From Chitinophagaceae bacterium (lineage in GTDB: Bacteria; Bacteroidota; Bacteroidia; Chitinophagales; Chitinophagaceae), in NCBI GenBank assembly GCA_016713085.1, contig JADJPV010000001.1, forward strand, positions 806,001-870,000: a DNA stretch of 64,000 bases, given 5' to 3'. A program made the translations under genes and the position numbers. Positions within the stretch are counted from its first letter, which is position 1, and each line of letters starts with the position of its first letter. The notes beneath the pieces were generated by a model that searched no databases, had not been told where the DNA came from, and saw only the letters and a list, made by a program, of their open reading frames with translations. Positions 17,274 through 24,958 of the stretch are shown in pieces.

Positions 17274-18644
17274 ATGGCAAAGGTTAATGTATCACTACCA
17301 CAAGGCACAAGAGATTTTGGAGCAGACGTTGTACGTAAACGCAATTATATTTTCACTACCATTAAAACGGTTTTTGAATTATATGGGTTTGAGCCATTAG
17401 AGACACCTGCCATGGAAAATCTTGATACATTGATGGGAAAGTATGGTGAAGAAGGTGATAAATTAATTTTCAAAATTCTGAATAATGGATTGGACAACCC
17501 TGCAAAACATCAACAGGCGAAAGAAGATTTTGAAAAAGTACTGGCAGGAAAAAATACAAGCGGACTTACTGAGCGTGCATTAAAATATGATCTTACTATT
17601 CCTTTTGCAAGATATGTGGCCATGAATCACAATCAACTAACCATGCCATTCAAGCGCTACCAGGTGCAACCGGTGTGGAGAGCTGACCGTCCGCAGAAAG
17701 GACGTTACCGTGAGTTTTATCAATGTGATGCAGATGTGGTGGGAAGCAACTCTTTATTGAATGAAGTTGAACTTGCCAATATCTATTCAACTGTTTTTGC
17801 AAAACTGGGAGTTGATGTAGATATAAAAATCAACAGCAGGAAAATACTGGCGGCGTTAGCTGAAGTATGTGGCGGTACAGAAAAGATAGTGGACATAACT
17901 GTTGCCATTGACAAGCTGGACAAGATTGGTATGGAGAAAGTAAAAGAAGAATTAACACAGCGTGGATTGAATACTGATCAAATTGCTGTTATCGAAAAAT
18001 ACCTGCTCATCAGCGGAACTAATGAAGAAAAATTACAGCAGATCAAATCATTGCTTGGCAAATCTGAAACAGGCAAGAAAGGAATCGAAGAAATTGAAAC
18101 AATTCTGAACTATCCCCTCACGACTCAAAACTCACGACTATCAATTGATTTTACTCTTGCCCGTGGCTTAAACTATTACACCGGGATCATCTTTGAAGTA
18201 AAAGCAAACAATGTGCAGATGGGAAGCATTGGTGGCGGCGGCCGCTATGATGATTTGACTGGTTTATTCGGCGTACCCAATATTCCCGGTGTTGGTATTT
18301 CGTTTGGAGTTGACAGGATTTATGATGTAATGGAAGAATTGAAACTGTTCCCTGCAGGAGTTCATACAGGAACAAAGGTTTTATTCTTTAATCTCGGTAA
18401 AGATGAAAGTAAAAAAGCATTTGAACTGATGCAGCAACTGCGCAGCAAAGGAATCAGCTGTGAATTGTTTCATGAACAGGCAAAGTTTGATAAGCAGTTT
18501 AAATATGCTGAAAAAAAACAGATCCCTTTCATTGTCATCATCGGAACCAAAGAACTTGAAACAGCTACCTGTAATGTAAAAAACCTGCAAACAGGTGTTC
18601 AGGAAACAATTTCATTTAATGATCTGCTGAATAAATTTTTCTGA
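17274..18644 (+). CDS. hisS: Histidine--tRNA ligase
   Basis: Class II aminoacyl-tRNA synthetase charging tRNA-His. Visible signatures are LPQGTRDFGADVVRKRNYI at the N-terminus, motif 2 VWRADRPQKGRYREFYQCDAD, the histidine-A loop ARGLNYYTGIIFEV, and motif 3 in GGGGRYDDLTGLFG...PGVGISFGVDRI. The C-terminal anticodon-binding domain covers about residues 360-456. The 456-residue length matches Bacteroidota HisS. It lies downstream of the tyrosine phosphatase. Confidence 0.97.
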   Translation: MAKVNVSLPQGTRDFGADVVRKRNYIFTTIKTVFELYGFEPLETPAMENLDTLMGKYGEEGDKLIFKILNNGLDNPAKHQQAKEDFEKVLAGKNTSGLTERALKYDLTIPFARYVAMNHNQLTMPFKRYQVQPVWRADRPQKGRYREFYQCDADVVGSNSLLNEVELANIYSTVFAKLGVDVDIKINSRKILAALAEVCGGTEKIVDITVAIDKLDKIGMEKVKEELTQRGLNTDQIAVIEKYLLISGTNEEKLQQIKSLLGKSETGKKGIEEIETILNYPLTTQNSRLSIDFTLARGLNYYTGIIFEVKANNVQMGSIGGGGRYDDLTGLFGVPNIPGVGISFGVDRIYDVMEELKLFPAGVHTGTKVLFFNLGKDESKKAFELMQQLRSKGISCELFHEQAKFDKQFKYAEKKQIPFIVIIGTKELETATCNVKNLQTGVQETISFNDLLNKFF

Positions 18645-18688
18645 TTCAATTTTGTAATCAGTTACTATTTCAAACCAATATTTCTTTT

Positions 18689-18721
18689 TTTGGGTTGTAT
18701 GGCTGTGAATCTTTATTTTTG
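18689..18721 (+). promoter_or_regulatory. Promoter of tRNA-Ser (TTTG ... TATTTTTG)
   Basis: A -33 TTTG at 18689-18692 and a -7 TATTTTTG at 18714-18721 are 21 bases apart, a full match to the Bacteroidota promoter architecture. The tRNA begins about 20 bases downstream. Confidence 0.7.
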
Positions 18722-18741
18722 CCACCCTAAAAATTTCGGTC

Positions 18742-18830
18742 GGTGAGGTGGATGAGTGGCTGAAATCAGTAGTTTGCTAAACTGCCGTACGGGTAACTCT
18801 GTACCGCGGGTTCGAATCCCGCCCTCACCG
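18742..18830 (+). tRNA. tRNA-Ser, anticodon GCT
   Basis: The acceptor arms GGTGAGG and CCTCACC pair, with discriminator G, as expected for serine. The T arm carries GCGGGTTCGAATCCCGC. The anticodon loop TTGCTAA places GCT at 18776-18778, closed by a five-pair stem with one G-T. A long variable arm between the anticodon and T stems fits a class II tRNA. Total length is 89 bases; CCA is not fully encoded. Confidence 0.95.
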
Positions 18831-18831
18831 C

Positions 18832-18868
18832 AAAAAAGGATAAACATTCAAATGTTTATCCTTTTTTT
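18832..18868 (+). terminator. Terminator of tRNA-Ser
   Basis: GGATAAACATT (18838-18848) pairs with AATGTTTATCC (18851-18861) and is followed by seven T. It lies directly after the tRNA. Confidence 0.88.
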
Positions 18869-18966
18869 ATTCCCTAACCTGTTCCTGTTCCCATTCAGGA
18901 AGATTCTATCAGCTGAAGCTTTTCCACTCCCTGAAAATCTGTAACTTTTAGCCTTAATCGTAAAAT

Positions 18967-21933
18967 ATGCGGCAAAACATTCCGGTATTGATCTTGCTCC
19001 CTTTCCTGAGTGCAATCATTTTGTTTTCTGTTTTCATGAACAGGCAAACCCTTTCGAAGCAACAAAATACGGTTGATTGGAAGCAAAGTCAATTTGAAGA
19101 ACCTGCATTTGATAAGCGGAGAAATGAATATATGTATAACATGGTGAAAGATCCTGTTACGGGCCGTATTCCGGATGGCATTATTGAGAAGTCTTATCAG
19201 CAGGCATTGCAGGCTCCTGAGCGGAACTCTGTTTTAAGAACTGAAGATAATAATACCTATTTCCAGGGAGGAGCATTAAATGCAGGGGGACGTTCAAGAA
19301 CAATCATGTATGACAAACGCTTTAACGGAAGTTCAAACCGTGTAATACTTGCAGGTTCTGTGAGCGGTGGAATTTTTCGCTCAACTGATGGAGGCAACAG
19401 CTGGACAAATGTTACCAAGCCAAACGAAATTCATAATGTTCACTGGATTGTTCAGGATACAGGTTCTGTTGCCCGAATGGATACATGGTATGCAGGCGGC
19501 GGTGAGCACTGGGGAAATACAGCAACTGAAAATGGCGCCACTTTTATGAGTGATGCGCTTTATAAATCTATTGATAATGGTGCTACATGGACAAAACTTC
19601 CGCAAGCGTTCACTACTGGTGCTGCAACTGCTTCAGGGCCTTTTTTGCTTGAACGTTTTGACCATCCATTTGACTTCGTTCACAAAATAGCCATCAACCC
19701 GCTGAATGGTCATATATATGTTGGCTGCCACAGAAGATTATTGCGCTCAACGGATGGCGGCCAGACCTGGATAGTAGTTTTTGTTGGGGCTGTTGCAGGT
19801 TTTGCTGATGGAGGTACATTTGACGTTGTAGTAAGTTCAACCGGAAGAGTTATTGTTGCTATTAATGGCGGGAACGAAGACCCTGCCATACGTGGTGTCT
19901 GGAGTTCACCCACAGGAAATGTTTCTTCATTTACAAGGTTGGCAGGCGGCTCTGTTTTAGGTGTTGACAGTGTTGATGGCTGGAGGGGTAATTCTTATGA
20001 TTCAAGAACTCTTAACGGGCAGCCAAACCCTGTTCCAAAAAGAATCCTGCTGGCATTAGCTCCTTCTGATAACAACATTATGTATGTGATGTATGAAAAT
20101 GGTGCTGCATTTGGAAATGACGCAGACCTTTACCATGTTAATTTAACAACTAATACCTGGACCAACAGAAGTATTAATGTCCCCGATTTTGGAGGTACGG
20201 TTGGTACATTTTCAACTCAGGAAGGATACGATATGTTTGTTGCAGTAAAACCCGATAACCCAAACTTCGTAATACTCGGAGGTGTTAACCTGTTTCGGTC
20301 AACAGACGGTTTCAGCACAACTTCCAATACAACATGGATTGGTGGATATGCAGATGCAAATCCAAATACAAATAATTTCCTTTACGTGAATCATCATCCG
20401 GACCAGCATTCAGTTGCATTCAGGTCAGACAATCCGAATGAAATGATTTCTGCACATGATGGAGGCCTTTCTTTAACAACAAATATTCTGGCAGCAACCG
20501 TGGCTTATACAATGGTACCGAATTATCAAACCTTTCAGTACTATTATGTAGCGATTGACCCGGGAACCGGACGCAACAATTTTGCAGGTGGAATGCAGGA
20601 TAATGGAACATGGTTGAGAGACCGGGTGGGTATTTTGGGAACAGCAGTAAATGACAGTAACAAACACCGTTTCATTTTCCCTGCACTTTCGGGAGATGGT
20701 GGTGCAGTTGGTCTTGCAGCAAATAATGCTGGACAACAATATTTATACGGCTCATCTCAACTGGGAACGATCAGGAGAATAAGCCTGCCAACTATAAATG
20801 TCGGCACTTCAATCAGGCCAGCAGGATTAACAAGTACTCCCGGAGGCGGAGCAAATGAATTTGGTGAATTTGTAACCAACTTTAAATTAAACCCAAGCAA
20901 TACCAATGATCTCTATTACATAAATTTTAATCGATTATTCCGCACAACAGATGCTCCAACAGTTGACCCCAACACCTGGACAGAATTAACCGGTGTAAGC
21001 TCAGCTGTTGAACCTGCTAATAATGCAAATACAGGAATTTATATCCGTTCGCTTGCATTCAGCTGGGGAACTTACCAGGCTTCGCATGTGATGTATATTG
21101 GCACAACTGACGGAAGAGTTTTCAGACTAGATGACCCAAGAAATGCTGCCGCTTCGCAGACACCTGTTAATCTGGCAATACCGGCTCCGTTCGGTGCAAA
21201 TATTCAGGACATTGCTGTTAACCCCAATAATGACAATGAAATCATGGCAGTTGTATCAAACTATGAAATCAGTAATGCAAACGTTACAAGTGTATGGTGG
21301 ACCAATAATGCAAAATCTGCAACACCAACATGGGTAAATGCTGAAGGAAATATGATAACTGCAGCTTCTGTTCGCAGTTGTGCCATTGTTGTAAAAAAAG
21401 ATGCCGGCAATAATCCTGTAACTGAATACTATATCGGCACTTCTGTTGGATTATTCAGTGTTGTAGATAATACACCTGCAACTCCTCCTGTATTTACAAC
21501 CTGGTTCCGTGAAGTAGGAACCACATTAAACCTTCCCATTGTGCAATCACTTGCTTACCGTCCTGTTGATAATGTACTGTTGGTTGGCACGCATGGTAAT
21601 GGTATGTACTTCGCCTATCTCGGCACACCTAACTATACACCCAACCAGGCAACAGGAATCAATGATCCCATACTGAATGATAAAAACTTCATCAGTAAAA
21701 TTTACCCAACTGTAAGCAGCAGCAGGGTTGATTATCAAACAGGCAACAGGTATACGATTAAAACTATCAGTATACAATTGCTGAATGCAAATGGGCAGAT
21801 AGTTTATAAAAATGCAGGAGCTTACCAGAATGGATCTGTTGATATCAGCAAACTGGCAAAGGGAGTTTATGTATTATCAATCATCAGTGACGACCGGAAA
21901 TACAAATACCTGCAAAAAATAATTAAACAGTAA
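18967..21933 (+). CDS. Large secreted Asp-box (BNR/sortilin-like) protein with type IX sorting domain
   Basis: 988 residues beginning with a hydrophobic N-terminal signal or anchor (IPVLILLPFLSAIILFSVFM). Beta-propeller repeats follow with Asp-box motifs such as FRSTDGGNSWTNV, YKSIDNGATWTKL and LRSTDGGQTWIVV, as in VPS10/sialidase-like propellers. The last 80 residues form a type A C-terminal sorting domain: FISKIYPTVSSSRVDY, IQLLNANGQIVYKN, GVYVLSIISDDRKYKYLQKIIK. This predicts export by the type IX system to the cell surface. The substrate is unknown. A terminator follows, so it is monocistronic. Confidence 0.87.
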   Translation: MRQNIPVLILLPFLSAIILFSVFMNRQTLSKQQNTVDWKQSQFEEPAFDKRRNEYMYNMVKDPVTGRIPDGIIEKSYQQALQAPERNSVLRTEDNNTYFQGGALNAGGRSRTIMYDKRFNGSSNRVILAGSVSGGIFRSTDGGNSWTNVTKPNEIHNVHWIVQDTGSVARMDTWYAGGGEHWGNTATENGATFMSDALYKSIDNGATWTKLPQAFTTGAATASGPFLLERFDHPFDFVHKIAINPLNGHIYVGCHRRLLRSTDGGQTWIVVFVGAVAGFADGGTFDVVVSSTGRVIVAINGGNEDPAIRGVWSSPTGNVSSFTRLAGGSVLGVDSVDGWRGNSYDSRTLNGQPNPVPKRILLALAPSDNNIMYVMYENGAAFGNDADLYHVNLTTNTWTNRSINVPDFGGTVGTFSTQEGYDMFVAVKPDNPNFVILGGVNLFRSTDGFSTTSNTTWIGGYADANPNTNNFLYVNHHPDQHSVAFRSDNPNEMISAHDGGLSLTTNILAATVAYTMVPNYQTFQYYYVAIDPGTGRNNFAGGMQDNGTWLRDRVGILGTAVNDSNKHRFIFPALSGDGGAVGLAANNAGQQYLYGSSQLGTIRRISLPTINVGTSIRPAGLTSTPGGGANEFGEFVTNFKLNPSNTNDLYYINFNRLFRTTDAPTVDPNTWTELTGVSSAVEPANNANTGIYIRSLAFSWGTYQASHVMYIGTTDGRVFRLDDPRNAAASQTPVNLAIPAPFGANIQDIAVNPNNDNEIMAVVSNYEISNANVTSVWWTNNAKSATPTWVNAEGNMITAASVRSCAIVVKKDAGNNPVTEYYIGTSVGLFSVVDNTPATPPVFTTWFREVGTTLNLPIVQSLAYRPVDNVLLVGTHGNGMYFAYLGTPNYTPNQATGINDPILNDKNFISKIYPTVSSSRVDYQTGNRYTIKTISIQLLNANGQIVYKNAGAYQNGSVDISKLAKGVYVLSIISDDRKYKYLQKIIKQ

Positions 21934-21950
21934 TTGATTTAAGCAACTGT

Positions 21951-21984
21951 AACAAAACCCTCTGATTGGAGGGTTTTGTTCTTT
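21951..21984 (+). terminator. Terminator after the Asp-box protein gene
   Basis: AACAAAACCCTC (21951-21962) pairs with GAGGGTTTTGTT (21969-21980), loop TGATTG, followed by CTTT. It starts 17 bases beyond the stop codon. Confidence 0.85.
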
Positions 21985-22043
21985 AACAGGTTTTTAGATG
22001 TAGTTTACTCACAAATTTCATCTGAGTAATAAACAGTATTGAT

Positions 22044-22541
22044 ATGTTATGTAAAATATTCCCGTTGATTTGTTTCCTGTTTGCAGGAAACATAGCGGTT
22101 TCTCAAACAGCACCCGTTAAAAAAATTATTGCTTACCGGCAATCCGTTATCCCGGGTAAAAAACCTGCACCCGAGGAAACAGTAAAAAAAAATGAACAGC
22201 TTTCTTTGTATGCAGAAATTGTAAAAAGCAAAAAAATAAAGTTCAGTGGTATCTGGATTGATAATGAGTATTATCTTTTTACGCTGAAAAAAGTTACAAA
22301 GACTCCCGTTGAAAAGTCCACAGGTGACGGAGGAGGAAAATTTATTGCCGTTCCAAAAACGGCGAATGATGTATACGAAATTGTTTTAGGCAAAAAACAG
22401 GAGCCTGCCCCAAGACCTGGAACAATGCTCGGAAATAATTTGCAGAATAATGAAGTAGTGTTGTACTACAGCTATAATGGCAAACAATATTTCGCCCTGC
22501 TGAAAAAAATAAAACAACTGGAAACAATTTCTCTGATGTAA
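22044..22541 (+). CDS. Hypothetical secreted protein
   Basis: 165 residues, family not recognised. A signal peptide MLCKIFPLICFLFAGNIAVS is followed by a lysine-rich body (KKIIAYRQSVIPGKKPAPEE). Two beta-rich stretches can be read as IWIDNEYYLFTLKKV and VVLYYSYNGKQYFALLKKI. The gene is isolated between the preceding terminator and the convergent thiolase, which ends two bases away. The tight convergence and intact frame support a real gene. Confidence 0.68.
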   Translation: MLCKIFPLICFLFAGNIAVSQTAPVKKIIAYRQSVIPGKKPAPEETVKKNEQLSLYAEIVKSKKIKFSGIWIDNEYYLFTLKKVTKTPVEKSTGDGGGKFIAVPKTANDVYEIVLGKKQEPAPRPGTMLGNNLQNNEVVLYYSYNGKQYFALLKKIKQLETISLM

Positions 22542-22543
22542 GA

Positions 22544-23740
22544 TCAGGATATCCTTTCAAAAATTACAGCGGCACCCTGTCCTACACCAACGCACATGGT
22601 TGCCAATCCGTATTTACTTTTCCTGCGTTTCATTTCATGAAGCAATGTAGTAGAGATGCGAACACCGCTGCATCCAAGTGGATGACCTAAAGCAATTGCC
22701 CCGCCGTTTACATTTACTTTTTCAAGATCAAGGCTTAACTCATGAATGCAGGCAATGCTTTGTGATGCAAACGCTTCATTCAATTCAATTAAATCAAGAT
22801 CACTAACGGTAAGACCTGCCCGCTGCAATGCTTTGATTGTTGCAGGTACCGGGCCAATCCCCATAATGGAAGGATCAACACCCGCCACTGCCATTGATTT
22901 AATCATGGCAACCGGTTTCAGATTATATTTTAAAACAGCTTCTTCACTTGCCAGCAACATTGCAGCCGCTCCATCATTAATTCCGCTTGAGTTACCAGCT
23001 GTAACTGTTCCATCTCTTACAAATGCAGGTTTCAGTTTGGCTAATTGATCAATAGTGGTTTCACGGGGGTGCTCATCTGTATCAACAATAATCATCTGTT
23101 TTCCCTGTATTGCATCAACAGGAATAATTTCATCTGCCCATTTTCCGGCACTTAATGCAGCAAAATACCTTTCCTGGCTTTGTACTGCAAACTCATCCTG
23201 TGCAATTCGGGAAAGGTTCCATTGCTTCGCTACATTCTCTGCTGTTTCACCCATACTGAAAGGATGATAGAGTTCAGACAGTCTTGAGTTGATAAAACGC
23301 CAGCCTAGTGTGGTGTCCTGCAATACTGCATCTCGCCCATAAGCAGAAGATGTTTTACTCAACACAAACGGTGCCCTGCTCATGCTCTCCACGCCACCGG
23401 CTATATAAATATCACCATCACCACAGGCAATTGCTCTTGATGCATCCATGATTGCCTGCAAACCGCTTGCACATAACCTGTTCACTGTATTGCCTGCAAC
23501 AGTTACCGGTAAGCCTGCAAGCAAAGCTGCCATGCGGGCCACATTGCGATTATCTTCACCGCTTTGATTTGCAGCACCTGCAATGACATCTTCAATTGCA
23601 TTTACATCAATAGAACCATTGCGGTGAATCAATGCTTTAATGACATGGGCCAGCAAATCATCCGGACGTACAGAAGCTAAAACTCCACCATATTTTCCAA
23701 TAGGCGTTCGCAGAGAATCGATGATATAGACAGGTTTCAT
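22544..23740 (-). CDS. Acetyl-CoA C-acyltransferase (thiolase), PcaF/FadA-like
   Basis: 398-residue degradative thiolase that cleaves 3-ketoacyl-CoA. The nucleophilic cysteine is C90 in NRLCASGLQAI. The HGG-type motif is GAIALGHPLGCSGVR at about residue 350, and the second catalytic cysteine is in TMCVGVGQGAAVIF near the end. The segments ANQSGEDNRNVARMAALLAGLP and DTTLGWRFIN resemble 3-oxoadipyl-CoA thiolases (PcaF/PaaJ) more than FadA, but no aromatic-degradation genes are adjacent, so substrate is uncertain. It is divergent from rlmN. Confidence 0.9.
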   Translation of the reverse strand: MKPVYIIDSLRTPIGKYGGVLASVRPDDLLAHVIKALIHRNGSIDVNAIEDVIAGAANQSGEDNRNVARMAALLAGLPVTVAGNTVNRLCASGLQAIMDASRAIACGDGDIYIAGGVESMSRAPFVLSKTSSAYGRDAVLQDTTLGWRFINSRLSELYHPFSMGETAENVAKQWNLSRIAQDEFAVQSQERYFAALSAGKWADEIIPVDAIQGKQMIIVDTDEHPRETTIDQLAKLKPAFVRDGTVTAGNSSGINDGAAAMLLASEEAVLKYNLKPVAMIKSMAVAGVDPSIMGIGPVPATIKALQRAGLTVSDLDLIELNEAFASQSIACIHELSLDLEKVNVNGGAIALGHPLGCSGVRISTTLLHEMKRRKSKYGLATMCVGVGQGAAVIFERIS

Positions 23741-23794
23741 ATAAAAGTGTAAAGTTCAAAAGTAAAGAACTCGTTCCAATCGGCTGATGGTTTG

Positions 23795-23802
23795 TACCTT
23801 TG
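23795..23802 (+). promoter_or_regulatory. -7 promoter element (TACCTTTG) of rlmN
   Basis: An exact TAnnTTTG match ending five bases before the chosen ATG at 23808. This supports that start over an in-frame ATG at 23787, which lies upstream of the promoter element. Confidence 0.65.
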
Positions 23803-23807
23803 GCGAC

Positions 23808-24872
23808 ATGAAAGTAGCGAACGAGCGAAATATCCGTCACTTAAGTCTTGAAGAAATCAATACCTTCTTCGAAAGCATTGGCGAAAAGAAATTCAGAGCA
23901 AAACAGGTACATGAATGGCTCTGGCAGAAACATGCCCATAGTTTTGGGGACATGACCAACCTCAGCAAAGAACTCCGCCAAAAGCTGGGTGAAGTTTTCA
24001 CACTTCCTGCATTAACAGTTGACGCCACACAATACTCTTCAGATGGAACGGTGAAATCAAGATTCCGTACACATGAAGGGCATTTAATTGAAGGGGTATT
24101 AATTCCAACAGATGAACGCAAGACAGCTTGCGTGTCTTCGCAAATTGGCTGTTCTTTAAGCTGTAAGTTTTGTGCTACCGGTTATATCGACCGTAAACGT
24201 AACCTCAACTTCGATGAAATTTATGATGAAGTAGTTCTCATCAACCAGCAAAGTGAAAAAGTATATGAAAAGAAGCTGACGAATATTGTGTTCATGGGAA
24301 TGGGTGAGCCACTGTTGAATTATAAAAATGTAATGAAGGCAATAGAACGCATTACCTCTCCTGATGGTTTAGGTATGAGCCCAAGACGCATTACTGTTTC
24401 AACGGCTGGCGTTGCCAAGCAGATCAAACAGTTGGGTGACGATGAAGTAAAATTCAAACTGGCTTTATCCCTTCATGCAGCAAATGATTTAAAGCGCCAT
24501 GAAATTATGCCGGTAAATGATACCAACAATATCAAATCACTGATTGACGCATTGAATCATTTCTATAAAAAAACAGGCAATGAAATTACGTTTGAATATA
24601 TTCTGTTCAAAGATTTCAACGACAGTTTAAAAGATGCAGATGAGTTGATTAAGCTTTACCGACAGGTTCCTGCCGACTTAATCAACATCATTGAATACAA
24701 CCCAATTGATTTGGCATCATTTCAAAAACCAGATGAAGAAGTAACCAACAGATTCATGGCTTACCTTGAAAAACACAAAGTGAACGCAAGGTTAAGAAGA
24801 AGCCGTGGAAAAGATATTGATGCGGCCTGCGGACAGTTGGCGAATAAAGAAGTTTTAAGTGATAAGTCGTAG
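23808..24872 (+). CDS. rlmN: 23S rRNA (adenine2503-C2)-methyltransferase
   Basis: Dual-specificity radical-SAM methylase acting on A2503 of 23S rRNA and A37 of some tRNAs. The radical-SAM cysteines appear as CSLSCKFC in SSQIGCSLSCKFCATGYI. GMGEPLLNY, SPRRITVSTAGV and SLHAAND follow. The C-terminal resolving cysteine is in RGKDIDAACGQLA, and the second catalytic cysteine is expected nearby. The 354-residue length is typical. Start chosen from the promoter position and from homologues beginning close to the NIRHLSLEEI segment. Confidence 0.96.
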   Translation: MKVANERNIRHLSLEEINTFFESIGEKKFRAKQVHEWLWQKHAHSFGDMTNLSKELRQKLGEVFTLPALTVDATQYSSDGTVKSRFRTHEGHLIEGVLIPTDERKTACVSSQIGCSLSCKFCATGYIDRKRNLNFDEIYDEVVLINQQSEKVYEKKLTNIVFMGMGEPLLNYKNVMKAIERITSPDGLGMSPRRITVSTAGVAKQIKQLGDDEVKFKLALSLHAANDLKRHEIMPVNDTNNIKSLIDALNHFYKKTGNEITFEYILFKDFNDSLKDADELIKLYRQVPADLINIIEYNPIDLASFQKPDEEVTNRFMAYLEKHKVNARLRRSRGKDIDAACGQLANKEVLSDKS

Positions 24873-24958
24873 GTACTAAGTTTTATAATTTTCAACTCAT
24901 CTGTTTATAACAGTTTCATTAATCCCTGCAAAGGATAAAGTCCAGCACTTCAAACATA

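Noticed and set aside
22544..23740. A pca/paa aromatic-degradation locus
   Set aside because: Only the thiolase resembles that pathway; the neighbours are unrelated.
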